Position numbers and translations under genes: made by a program | Notes under the pieces: generated by a model | Seen by the model: the letters and a program-made list of their open reading frames with translations, nothing else | Told to the model about the DNA's origin: nothing | Databases searched by the model: none | Source of the DNA: an uncultured Oscillospiraceae bacterium | GTDB lineage: Bacteria > Bacillota > Clostridia > Oscillospirales > Acutalibacteraceae | Direction of reading: 5' to 3' | DNA length: 64,000 bases | NCBI GenBank assembly: GCA_900555015.1 | Contig: USJL01000009.1 | Location: forward strand, 3,523 to 67,522 | Part shown: piece by piece, positions 1 to 7,780 of the stretch | How the letters are laid out: the number at the start of each line of letters is the position of its first letter | How positions within the stretch are numbered: position 1 is the first letter of the stretch

Positions 1-1
1 A

Positions 2-352
2 CTGATCTGCAGTACCTATGGAAAAAAACACATGCAGGAAGTCAGCAGACTGGTCCGGGATTTTGACGACCGGATCGTCCTCTCCGCAGACAGACTCTAT
101 GAGCGTTTTGGCAGAGAAAACGGAGCAGATATCCTGGCACCGTATTTTTCCCGTATTTTCTGGGAAAGCTATAAGGACTCCCTTCTCGTCCCCGATGCAG
201 AACCGCTGATTTCCTATATCCTCTCCTGCCATGGAAATCAGAATCAGTATCTTCTGGACAAATACAAAGATTTCCGGGGATTTGTATCGCGAAAGACAAA
301 GGATGGGTTCTTTATTACCAAGGATGCCGGCATTTTTCTTTGTGAAAAATAA
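2..352 (+). CDS. Class I SAM-dependent methyltransferase, C-terminal fragment
   Basis: The reading frame is already open at the left edge and ends in TAA, leaving about 116 residues. It starts LICSTYGKKHMQEV and ends FITKDAGIFLCEK, a pattern I recognise from the C-terminal half of class I SAM-dependent methyltransferases in Clostridia. The SAM-binding N-terminus lies outside the window, so substrate and true start are unknown. Codons such as CTG, CTC, ATC, GTC and CGG are frequent, unlike the A+T-ending codons of every later gene. This points to a different source or to an assembly join. Confidence is moderate for the family and high that this is a real gene end. Confidence 0.6.
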   Translation: MICSTYGKKHMQEVSRLVRDFDDRIVLSADRLYERFGRENGADILAPYFSRIFWESYKDSLLVPDAEPLISYILSCHGNQNQYLLDKYKDFRGFVSRKTKDGFFITKDAGIFLCEK

Positions 353-381
353 CCAAAATTTAACTTTTTTGTAAAAAGTAC

Positions 382-412
382 TTGAAGGTGACCTAAGGTC
401 ACCTTTTATAAT
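382..412 (+). promoter_or_regulatory. MerR-type promoter with overlapping palindromic operator
   Basis: TTGAAG (382-387) and TATAAT (407-412) are separated by 19 bp. A palindrome with 10-bp arms fills the spacer (AAGGTGACCT at 385-394, AGGTCACCTT at 396-405, one central base). An over-long 19-bp spacer holding a dyad is the hallmark of promoters activated by MerR-family regulators. The expected target gene or regulator does not follow; rfbA starts about 170 bp downstream with a different base composition. Confidence 0.75.
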
Positions 413-582
413 ACAATCACCAGAGTCAGGATGATATCGTAACTCAGACTGACAATCCAGAAACCCGTTGATTAGTACCGCAGTCGCCTGATATTTTGCT
501 TATCATTTACACATTTACACAGATAGATAACTGACAAAATATCGCTCCGACCGCATACTGCCAATAACAAAGGAGAATACAC

Positions 583-1479
583 ATGAAAGGTATTATTTTA
601 GCAGGCGGTTCCGGCACACGCCTTTATCCGCTTACAACCGTAACTTCAAAGCAGCTTTTGCCTGTTTATGATAAGCCTATGATTTATTATCCGTTAAGCA
701 CACTTATGCTTGCCGGAATTAATGATATTATGATAATTTCAACCCCTCGTGACTTGCCTAATTTTCAAAATCTTTTGGGAAACGGCAGCCGCTTCGGTGT
801 AAAGCTTACATATAAGGAGCAACCGTCTCCTGACGGATTGGCGCAGGCGTTTATTTTGGGTGAAGAATTTATAGGAAATGATTGTTGTGCCATGATTTTG
901 GGCGATAATGTTTTTTACGGTGCAGGCCTTGGTAAAATTTTACAGTCCGCCGCAGAAAATTCCGAAAAAAATAACCGTTCAACTGTTTTTTGTTATCATG
1001 TTGATGACCCGGAAAGATTTGGTGTTGCCGAATTTGACAAAAACGGAAAAGTCCTTTCTTTAGAAGAAAAACCTAAAAATCCTAAATCGTCTTGGGCTGT
1101 TACGGGATTGTATTTTTATAATAACGATTGTGTAAAATATGCAAAAAAACTGAAGCCGTCCTTGCGTGGAGAACTTGAAATTACAGATTTAAACAAGTTG
1201 TTTCTTGAAAATAACTGCCTTGATGTTAAACTTCTGGGCAGGGGATTCTCTTGGCTTGATACCGGCACGGCAGACAGCCTTATTGAAGCCGGTTCATTTG
1301 TTAAAACCATTCAAAATCAGCAGGGAATTTGCATTTCCGCTATTGAAGAAATAGCATACCGTAAAGGCTGGATAAGTAAATCTCAACTTTCCGCAGTGGC
1401 AGATGATTACGGTAAATCAAATTACGGCAAATATCTTAAATCAATAGTAGAAAATGACTTTTTGGAGGGTATTGAATGA
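583..1479 (+). CDS. rfbA: Glucose-1-phosphate thymidylyltransferase RfbA
   Basis: Makes dTDP-glucose from dTTP and glucose-1-phosphate, the first step of the dTDP-L-rhamnose pathway in the cytoplasm. The N-terminus carries the nucleotidyltransferase signature [11 protein letters not shown], followed by [17 protein letters not shown]. The 298-residue length is normal for the family. AAAGGAGAATACAC precedes the ATG and gives a strong ribosome site. The stop overlaps the start of rfbB by 4 bp (ATGA), so the two are translationally coupled. This is the first of four consecutive rhamnose genes. Assignment is very secure. Confidence 0.97.
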   Translation: MKGIILAGGSGTRLYPLTTVTSKQLLPVYDKPMIYYPLSTLMLAGINDIMIISTPRDLPNFQNLLGNGSRFGVKLTYKEQPSPDGLAQAFILGEEFIGNDCCAMILGDNVFYGAGLGKILQSAAENSEKNNRSTVFCYHVDDPERFGVAEFDKNGKVLSLEEKPKNPKSSWAVTGLYFYNNDCVKYAKKLKPSLRGELEITDLNKLFLENNCLDVKLLGRGFSWLDTGTADSLIEAGSFVKTIQNQQGICISAIEEIAYRKGWISKSQLSAVADDYGKSNYGKYLKSIVENDFLEGIE

Positions 1480-2504
1480 CAATAATAGTTACCGGCGGTG
1501 CCGGATTTATCGGCTCTAATTTTGTGTTTTATGAACTTGAAAAACACCCGGAAGATAAAATTGTTTGCATTGATAAATTAACTTATGCAGGTAACCTTTC
1601 CACTCTTGAGCCGATTATGAATAATAAAAATTTTAAATTTATTAAGTGCGATATTGCAGATAAATCGGCAATAGACAATGTTTTTGAAACGGAAAAGCCG
1701 GATATTGTGGTTAACTTTGCCGCAGAATCTCATGTGGACAGGTCTATTGAAAATCCTCAAATTTTTCTTCAAACAAATATTATCGGAACACAGGTGCTTA
1801 TGGATGCTTGCAGAAAGTACGGCATAAAGCGCTATCATCAGGTTTCTACCGATGAGGTTTACGGCGATTTGCCTCTTGACAGAACCGATTTGTTCTTTAC
1901 AGAGAATACGCCTATTCATACATCATCGCCTTATTCCGCTTCAAAAGCCGGTGCGGATTTACTTGTTTTGGCATATTACAGAACATTCGGTTTACCCGTG
2001 TCCGTAACAAGATGTTCAAACAATTACGGACCGTATCACTTTCCTGAAAAATTAATTCCTCTTGTTATCAGCCGTGCACTTGATAATCAGCCTATTCCTG
2101 TTTACGGAAAAGGTGAAAATGTGCGTGATTGGCTTTATGTTAAAGACCATTGCAGTGCAATAGATGCTGTTATAAGAAACGGCAGGGCAGGGGAAATTTA
2201 TAACGTTGGCGGTCATAATGAAAAATCAAACATTCAGGTGGTTAAATCAATTTTAAATTATCTCGGTAAACCCGAAAGTTTAATTACCTATGTTACCGAC
2301 CGTCCGGGGCATGATATGCGATATGCCATAGACCCCACAAAAATCCATTCCGAGTTAGGTTGGCTTCCGCAAACTGAGTTTGATGACGGTATTAAATATA
2401 CAGTAGATTGGTATTTAAATAATAAATCTTGGTGGCAAAATATTTTATCAGGTGAATACCAAAATTATTTTGATAAAATGTATGGCGAAAGGTTGTCTGA
2501 TTAA
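1476..2504 (+). CDS. rfbB: dTDP-glucose 4,6-dehydratase RfbB
   Basis: Converts dTDP-glucose to dTDP-4-keto-6-deoxyglucose. It is an extended short-chain dehydrogenase with the NAD-binding motif GGAGFIGSN at residues 7-15, the catalytic tyrosine and lysine in YSASKAGAD, and STDEVYGD. Length is 342 residues, as expected. It overlaps rfbA by 4 bp, and its TAA is followed directly by the GTG of rfbD. Second gene of the dTDP-rhamnose operon. Confidence 0.97.
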   Translation: MTIIVTGGAGFIGSNFVFYELEKHPEDKIVCIDKLTYAGNLSTLEPIMNNKNFKFIKCDIADKSAIDNVFETEKPDIVVNFAAESHVDRSIENPQIFLQTNIIGTQVLMDACRKYGIKRYHQVSTDEVYGDLPLDRTDLFFTENTPIHTSSPYSASKAGADLLVLAYYRTFGLPVSVTRCSNNYGPYHFPEKLIPLVISRALDNQPIPVYGKGENVRDWLYVKDHCSAIDAVIRNGRAGEIYNVGGHNEKSNIQVVKSILNYLGKPESLITYVTDRPGHDMRYAIDPTKIHSELGWLPQTEFDDGIKYTVDWYLNNKSWWQNILSGEYQNYFDKMYGERLSD

Positions 2505-3365
2505 GTGAAGTTTTTGGTAACGGGAGTCGGTGGTCAGCTTGGATATGACGTTGTGAAAGAACTGAAAAAAAGAAATTATTTTGCCGTTGGTGTTGATTCT
2601 GCCGAAATGGATGTTACAAGTATTACGGCTGTTGAAGATACTTTCAGCAGTGTAAAACCGAATGTTGTTATTCACTGTGCAGCTTGGACTGCGGTTGACG
2701 CCGCCGAAAGCAATAAAAATGCCTGTTTTCTTGTAAATGCAACAGGTACGGAAAATGTGGTAAATGCATGTAAAAAAACAGGGGCGAAATTAATTTATAT
2801 TTCTACCGATTACGTTTTTGAAGGTAACGGCACAGCACCTTGGAAAACAGATGATACCGTAAATCCTTTAAATGTTTACGGCGCCTCAAAATATGCCGGT
2901 GAACAAGCGGTTCTTTCTTACGAAAAATCTTTTGTTGTTCGCACTGCATGGGTGTTTGGTAAAAACGGCAGCAATTTTGTTAAAACTGTTTTAAAACTTG
3001 CAAGAAGTAATAAAGAATTAAATTTTGTAAACGACCAAATCGGAACACCTACTTACACAGCAGATTTGGCACGTCTTTTGGTTGATATGGCAGAAACGGA
3101 TAAATACGGCATATACCATGCAACAAATGAGGGCGGTTATATAAGTTGGTATGATTTTACAAAGCAAATATTAAAGGACTGTTCAATAAATGATGTTGTT
3201 GTAAATCCCGTGCCCTCTTCTCAATTTAAAACGGCGGCTAAAAGACCGTTTAACAGCAGGCTTGATAAGTCAAAACTTTCAGTAAACGGATTTAAGCCTT
3301 TGCCCGATTGGCAAGATGCACTCAAAAGATATTTGAATGAAATAGGGGAAATAAATGCAAATTAA
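2505..3365 (+). CDS. rfbD: dTDP-4-dehydrorhamnose reductase RfbD
   Basis: Catalyses the last step, NAD(P)H reduction of dTDP-4-keto-rhamnose to dTDP-L-rhamnose. The protein has 286 residues, with the cofactor motif GVGGQLGYDV at the N-terminus and YGASKYAGE carrying the catalytic Tyr/Lys. The start is a GTG abutting the rfbB stop codon; an AAAGG about 12 bases upstream, inside rfbB, is the likely ribosome site. It overlaps rfbC by 11 bp. In this cluster the reductase gene precedes the epimerase gene. Confidence 0.95.
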   Translation: MKFLVTGVGGQLGYDVVKELKKRNYFAVGVDSAEMDVTSITAVEDTFSSVKPNVVIHCAAWTAVDAAESNKNACFLVNATGTENVVNACKKTGAKLIYISTDYVFEGNGTAPWKTDDTVNPLNVYGASKYAGEQAVLSYEKSFVVRTAWVFGKNGSNFVKTVLKLARSNKELNFVNDQIGTPTYTADLARLLVDMAETDKYGIYHATNEGGYISWYDFTKQILKDCSINDVVVNPVPSSQFKTAAKRPFNSRLDKSKLSVNGFKPLPDWQDALKRYLNEIGEINAN

Positions 3366-3894
3366 GGTTGAAAAAAATGTTAATTCAATAGAAGGGCTTT
3401 GTGTAATTACACCTGCCGTTCACGGCGATGCAAGGGGTTATTTTACAGAAACCTATAATAAAAACGATATGGAAGAGGCAGGCATTTTTATTGACTTTGT
3501 GCAAGATAATCAGTCTGCCTCCGTTAAAGGCGTTTTGCGTGGATTACACCGTCAAAAAAATTATCCACAAACTAAACTTGTTCGTTGTATTTCAGGTTCG
3601 GTATATGATGTTGCAGTTGATATGCGTGCAGGCAGTAAAACCTACGGCAAATGGTTTGGAATAGAATTATCTGCAGAAAATAAAAAGCAACTTTTGATTC
3701 CAAAAGGTTTTGCACACGGCTTTCTTGTGCTTTCCGATTATGCCGAGTTTTGCTATAAATGCGATGATTTTTACCATCCTAATGATGAAGACGGCATACC
3801 GTACAATGACCCTAAAATCGGCATTGATTGGAAAATTCCCCAAGGAATGAAAATTATTTTAAGTGAAAAAGATAAAAGTTGGAAAAATCTGTAA
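3355..3894 (+). CDS. rfbC: dTDP-4-dehydrorhamnose 3,5-epimerase RfbC
   Basis: Epimerises dTDP-4-keto-6-deoxyglucose at C3 and C5 before the RfbD reduction. It is a cupin-fold enzyme of 179 residues with the typical RGLHRQ segment (active-site His), PQTKLVRCISGSVYDVAVD and the IPKGFAHGF motif. It overlaps rfbD by 11 bp and closes the operon, which ends in a terminator at 3900. The product feeds surface polysaccharide; no glycosyltransferase is in the window. Confidence 0.96.
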   Translation: MQIKVEKNVNSIEGLCVITPAVHGDARGYFTETYNKNDMEEAGIFIDFVQDNQSASVKGVLRGLHRQKNYPQTKLVRCISGSVYDVAVDMRAGSKTYGKWFGIELSAENKKQLLIPKGFAHGFLVLSDYAEFCYKCDDFYHPNDEDGIPYNDPKIGIDWKIPQGMKIILSEKDKSWKNL

Positions 3895-3899
3895 AAATT

Positions 3900-3943
3900 C
3901 GGCATCTTGAAATTTTGTTTTCAAGGTGCCGTTTATTTTATTT
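3900..3943 (+). terminator. Terminator of the rfb operon
   Basis: Stem CGGCATCTTGAAA / TTTCAAGGTGCCG (with a G-U pair) followed by a TTTATTTTATTTT run, immediately after rfbC. Confidence 0.85.
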
Positions 3944-4014
3944 TCTGCTCAATTTCTTTAAAAATATTGGCAGTTGAAAGTTTTAACGAATAACCCAAAA
4001 GAGTTAATTCAGTT

Positions 4015-4056
4015 AACACAAATGTGTTGATTTATTATTGGTTTATATGTTATAAT
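4015..4056 (+). promoter_or_regulatory. Promoter with overlapping inverted repeat, upstream of the SLH gene
   Basis: TTGATT (4027-4032) and TATAAT (4051-4056) are 18 bp apart. AACACA / TGTGTT (4015-4020, 4023-4028) forms an inverted repeat running into the -35 box, a possible repressor site. Further down, GGGGTGAAAA occurs twice in tandem in the leader (about 4084-4103). The transcript would have a leader of roughly 90 bases. Confidence 0.55.
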
Positions 4057-4154
4057 TTACTCAACGATTTAAATTTATGAAACGGGGTGAAAAGGGGTGA
4101 AAAGCAAATTTCATTAATTATTAAAATTTTTATTTGAAAGGCAAAGGTGATTTT

Positions 4155-5357
4155 GTGAAAGTTAAAAGTTTAAAAAAAGTATTCAGCCTGTTATTGGCTG
4201 TTGTTATGGCAATTTCCGTGTTTTCCGGTTTAAGCGTTTGCGCTTATGCTGCCGAGTCTAAAAAGATTGTAAGTGCTTCTTACACTCCCAAAACTCCGGG
4301 CACAAAAACACTAAAGTGGGGCAGTGAAAAAAACGGCTTTTTTTATGATTATGAAGAAGACGGGGATGATGTGCTTCTTTACTACGTATATATGTATCCT
4401 TTTGAAACGAATGATATTATTGAGGTTACATATGCCGATAATACTAAAAAGCAGTTCTATTTTAAAGAGGAATCAAGGTTCGGCGGCAGTTTTTATGCTG
4501 AAGACGGTGAAAAATTAGGTATGTCTATTGATGCCGATGTTAATGACTGGCAGGTAGGCAATAGTTATGATATAGGTATTTTGCTTTATAACGATGAAGA
4601 CGGCGATTCCGGTAAAGAGTATTTTTCAATTAAAGTTAATATCGGTGCATATGATAAATCGGAATGCGCTCATTACGGTATGTGGTATGATTACGGAAAC
4701 AGTTATCAGGAAGAATGTTTGGCTTGTGAAAAAACACTTGCCAATATAGGCTTTACCGATATTGCAGATTATGCAGAAAATTATATTGAATATATTGCAT
4801 ACACTTCTTACCATAACAAATTTATCGCAGGTACAAATCCTCCGTATTATACTCAGTTTTCTCCAAGAACAAGTATAACAAGGGCAATGCTTATTACTAT
4901 TATTTATCGTATGGCAGGCGCTCCTTACGATAACGGTGAGAAAAATCCGTTTACTGAAAATCCGTTTGCCGATGTAAGCGAGTCGTCTTATTATTACAAT
5001 GCCGCTTGTTGGGCAAAAATCAACGGCATAACTAACCAGTATAAGTTCAGACCAAACGACCTTGTTACAAGGGAAGAAACTGCAAGTTTCCTTTACAGGT
5101 TTGCAGATGTTGAAAAATGGATTTCAGACACTGAAAAAGCAGATTTAAAATATGTTGATTTAGGCGAATATCCTGATTGTTCAAATGTAAGCTCTTGGGC
5201 AATGGATGCTATGAAATGGGCAAACAGTAACGGTATGATTACAGGCACAACTCAAGGTTACCTTAATCCAAAGGGTTCAACATTAAGAATCCATGCAACT
5301 AAAATTCTTTATGGCTTTGGTATGAGCTATGAAATCGGAACAGTTGTTTACTATTAA
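4155..5357 (+). CDS. Secreted protein with three C-terminal SLH domains
   Basis: I place the start at the GTG at 4155, because AAAGGTGA sits just upstream at proper spacing. An in-frame TTG at 4134 would put the ribosome site inside the gene. The 400-residue product begins with a signal peptide (KSLKK, then a hydrophobic stretch, cut probably after CAYA at ~32). An unassigned acidic domain of ~150 residues follows (35-190), then three S-layer-homology repeats at about 198-255, 268-318 and 333-392 (FSPRTSITRAM, FRPNDLVTREE, LNPKGSTLRIH). SLH repeats normally bind secondary cell-wall polymer, so this is a wall-anchored surface protein. The N-terminal domain's function is unknown. Confidence 0.85.
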   Translation: MKVKSLKKVFSLLLAVVMAISVFSGLSVCAYAAESKKIVSASYTPKTPGTKTLKWGSEKNGFFYDYEEDGDDVLLYYVYMYPFETNDIIEVTYADNTKKQFYFKEESRFGGSFYAEDGEKLGMSIDADVNDWQVGNSYDIGILLYNDEDGDSGKEYFSIKVNIGAYDKSECAHYGMWYDYGNSYQEECLACEKTLANIGFTDIADYAENYIEYIAYTSYHNKFIAGTNPPYYTQFSPRTSITRAMLITIIYRMAGAPYDNGEKNPFTENPFADVSESSYYYNAACWAKINGITNQYKFRPNDLVTREETASFLYRFADVEKWISDTEKADLKYVDLGEYPDCSNVSSWAMDAMKWANSNGMITGTTQGYLNPKGSTLRIHATKILYGFGMSYEIGTVVYY

Positions 5358-5373
5358 ATTTTAAATAATCTCG

Positions 5374-5401
5374 GGCGTGGTCGTTTGACCACGCCTTTTT
5401 T
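5374..5401 (+). terminator. Terminator of the SLH gene
   Basis: Perfect 9-bp stem GGCGTGGTC / GACCACGCC with a GTTT loop and a TTTTTT tail. Confidence 0.92.
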
Positions 5402-5487
5402 GTTGAAATTTGTTTGGCAATATTGCACAAAAATTTAACTTGCGATTTGTATATTGTGTTACGTAGGCAGAAACATAAAAAAAGCCC

Positions 5488-5515
5488 TTGAAAAATCTAA
5501 AAACAGTTATATAAT
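5488..5515 (+). promoter_or_regulatory. Promoter of the YczE-like gene
   Basis: TTGAAA (5488-5493), 16-bp spacer, TATAAT (5510-5515). It lies inside the upstream extension of the open frame, which argues that translation starts at 5559 and not at the GTG at 5454. Confidence 0.65.
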
Positions 5516-5558
5516 ACAGTGCAAAGAGAGGAAATTATGCGGCAGAGGTCTTAGGTTT

Positions 5559-6347
5559 ATGAAAAAAATGAAATCACAGGTTATAGGTTATGTAAAAGAT
5601 ATGTTCTCACAAAGCAATATGGTAAAGCGTGTTGTTTTTTCGTTTTTAAGTATTGTTGTTATGGGATTCGGAATTTCACTTTTTTCTGTTTCCGGTTTCG
5701 GTGTAGACCCTTTTACTTCAATGAATATGAATGTTGCAAGCGCAATCGGCGTTGGTTTCGGAACATATCAAATGATTATAAATGCAATTATTTTGTTTTA
5801 TGTTATTGTTGTTGCTCACAGGGGCTTGGTTGGCGTAGGAACAGTGTTTAATATGGTTGCCTGCGGTTATGTGTGTGAATTTTTCCAAGGCTTAATTCAG
5901 CCTATGGTTGCTCATAACTTTATTATGCCGGTCAGACTTGCTTTGCTTGGTGCAGGCATAGTAACGCTTTGCTTTGCTTGTTCATTGTTCTTTACGGCAA
6001 ATGTGGGCGTCGGTCCTTATGATGCACTTGGTTTTATGCTTTGCCGTGGAATTCATATTGAGCATAAGTTTGCCAGAGTTATTACAGATGTAAGCGTTGT
6101 TCTTATCGGTCTTGTTGTAAGCGGCGGTTTAACAGCATTGGTTAAAGGCGATTTTTCACATATTCACAACGTTGGTATCGGCACAATAATTACCGCATTT
6201 TGCATGGGCCCGCTTATTAATGTGTTTAACAAAACCGTTTCTTCAAAATTGTTTAATGTCGATTATGAAAAACTCGGCAAAGATTTTGTGTATATAATGA
6301 TAAAAGGTGCTGCCGTTAAAAACGCAGTTCCTGCATCATTTAAATAA
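5559..6347 (+). CDS. YczE/YitT-type multi-pass membrane protein
   Basis: Encodes 262 residues with about six hydrophobic segments. The segments GVDPFTSMNMNVA and FTANVGVGPYDALGF form the repeated G-x-[DG]-P-[FY]-[TD] pattern I associate with YczE-family integral membrane proteins of Firmicutes. The biochemical role is not established. I chose the ATG at 5559 because a promoter lies at 5488-5515; a frame opening at GTG 5454 would be untranscribed from it. A stronger AGAGAGG site drives an out-of-frame ATG at 5537 that encodes only MRQRS before a stop and could act as a mini-leader. The gene stands alone between two terminators. Confidence 0.7.
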   Translation: MKKMKSQVIGYVKDMFSQSNMVKRVVFSFLSIVVMGFGISLFSVSGFGVDPFTSMNMNVASAIGVGFGTYQMIINAIILFYVIVVAHRGLVGVGTVFNMVACGYVCEFFQGLIQPMVAHNFIMPVRLALLGAGIVTLCFACSLFFTANVGVGPYDALGFMLCRGIHIEHKFARVITDVSVVLIGLVVSGGLTALVKGDFSHIHNVGIGTIITAFCMGPLINVFNKTVSSKLFNVDYEKLGKDFVYIMIKGAAVKNAVPASFK

Positions 6348-6377
6348 ATTTGTGTGTATATTTTAGGTAATAAAATA

Positions 6378-6406
6378 CCCTGCAATTTTAAGTTGCAGGG
6401 CGTTTT
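6378..6406 (+). terminator. Terminator of the YczE-like gene
   Basis: CCCTGCAA / TTGCAGGG stem (6378-6385, 6393-6400) followed by CGTTTTATTTTTT. Confidence 0.85.
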
Positions 6407-6426
6407 ATTTTTTCTGAAAAACAATA

Positions 6427-6460
6427 AAAAAGAACCAATCAAAGGATTGGTTCTTTTTGT
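6427..6460 (-). terminator. Bidirectional terminator between convergent genes
   Basis: Perfect 10-bp stem AGAACCAATC / GATTGGTTCT (6431-6440, 6445-6454) flanked by A-run on the left and T-run on the right. It therefore works for the minus-strand peptidase gene and as a second stop for the plus-strand gene. Confidence 0.88.
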
Positions 6461-6469
6461 TTGTTAATC

Positions 6470-7711
6470 TTACTGTTTTGCACCGTCGTCAAACATTTCA
6501 AGCGCTTTAACACTGATTGCAAAGCAATCTGCAAGTCCGTCAAGATTCATATTATCGTATGTATCTCTTCTTGTGTGGTAATAATCTTCAAGCTTGTGGT
6601 TAAGTCCTGTAACACCTGTTGCTCTAAAGCCTGCCTGTGCAAATGCTGCAGAGTCTGTTGCACCGCCAAGTGGGGGAACCCAACCTTTTTTACAAGGAAT
6701 GTTAAGTTCCTGTGCAGCTTCCATAAATAAATCTGAAACGTCTTTGTCTGCTTTAACAGTACCGTTTAAATCACGGTAATTTGTCATTAAATATTTAGGG
6801 TCGTGAATTGTATCATAAGAGAAAATAAATGTAGGCACATCGTCAAATTCACCTTTGTGTGCTTCACACCAAGCTTTTGAACCTCTCAATCCTGCTTCTT
6901 CAGAGCCGGAAAGAACAACACCTACTTCTGTGTTTTCAAGCGTAATTCCTGCGTCTTGAAGTGCCTTCATAACTGCAATACCCATATAACAACCAGAAAG
7001 GTTATCGTTTGCGCCGTCAACAATTCTGTCTTCATTCCACATCCAGTAAAGACCAATAAGGAACGGAACAAAAAGAAATCCCCACAGTGCCATTTTTACC
7101 GGTGTTGAGCTAAAATCAACTGCACTGAAATGAACGCCGTACTGCGCAATGTACATAATTGAAACTACAATATAGTAAACTGCGCCGATTCCGCAAATAA
7201 TTGCGTGACCTTCAAATCCTACGCCGCCCAATTTGTAGTTAACCGGCCATTCCCATGCTGCGTCAGGGTGTCCGTTAAAAAGAATGCGGCGTTTAACTTC
7301 GCCTGTACACTTTTTAATTGCCGTAACGTTGTGTCCTGTCTTTTCAGGGAAAAATCTGTCCACAAATTTTTTGTAAAGACCAAATTGCATAAATGCAATA
7401 ACAAGACCGCCTACAATTAAAAGTATTGAAATAAGGGGACAGAAGAAGAAAATCGCAATTCCCAAAAGCACCATTGTGATTGTGAAGTAAATCCAACCAA
7501 AAAACGAACCGGGATTTTCTTTAAAGCTTTCCACATCGGCTCTTTCGCAACCGCAGTCTTTTTTCAGCACATCAGCCATGTATTCGCATGCCTGTAATTC
7601 ACCTTTTGAACCCGGGTCTCTTTTTTCAAAATCCTTGCAAATGTGGGTGATTTCGTCAAGCATATACTTGGCATATTCATCCTTCTTGTTGATAATGTGT
7701 TTTAAATCCAT
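6470..7711 (-). CDS. Membrane-associated M28-family zinc peptidase
   Basis: A 413-residue protein resembling M28 aminopeptidases. Putative metal ligands are visible in order: GHPD (H148), GANDN (D236), SEEAGL (E271/E272), a TIHDP segment near 302 and YHTRRD (H379). Hydrophobic segments at about 70-110 and 168-225 break up the usual soluble fold, so the enzyme is probably membrane-tethered. Start is the ATG at 7711, preceded by AAGGAGG at good spacing; a TTG two codons upstream would collide with the ribosome site. No signal peptide is seen. Substrate unknown; a peptide-trimming role is inferred from the family only. Confidence 0.8.
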   Translation of the reverse strand: MDLKHIINKKDEYAKYMLDEITHICKDFEKRDPGSKGELQACEYMADVLKKDCGCERADVESFKENPGSFFGWIYFTITMVLLGIAIFFFCPLISILLIVGGLVIAFMQFGLYKKFVDRFFPEKTGHNVTAIKKCTGEVKRRILFNGHPDAAWEWPVNYKLGGVGFEGHAIICGIGAVYYIVVSIMYIAQYGVHFSAVDFSSTPVKMALWGFLFVPFLIGLYWMWNEDRIVDGANDNLSGCYMGIAVMKALQDAGITLENTEVGVVLSGSEEAGLRGSKAWCEAHKGEFDDVPTFIFSYDTIHDPKYLMTNYRDLNGTVKADKDVSDLFMEAAQELNIPCKKGWVPPLGGATDSAAFAQAGFRATGVTGLNHKLEDYYHTRRDTYDNMNLDGLADCFAISVKALEMFDDGAKQ

Positions 7712-7780
7712 AACCAACCTCCTTAAAAAATTATAATTTTACTTTAACACGATGTTAACAAAAAATCAACAATTAAAGTA

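Noticed and set aside
5537..5554. ATG with a strong ribosome site encoding MRQRS
   Set aside because: Five codons before a stop; possible mini-leader but not a gene.
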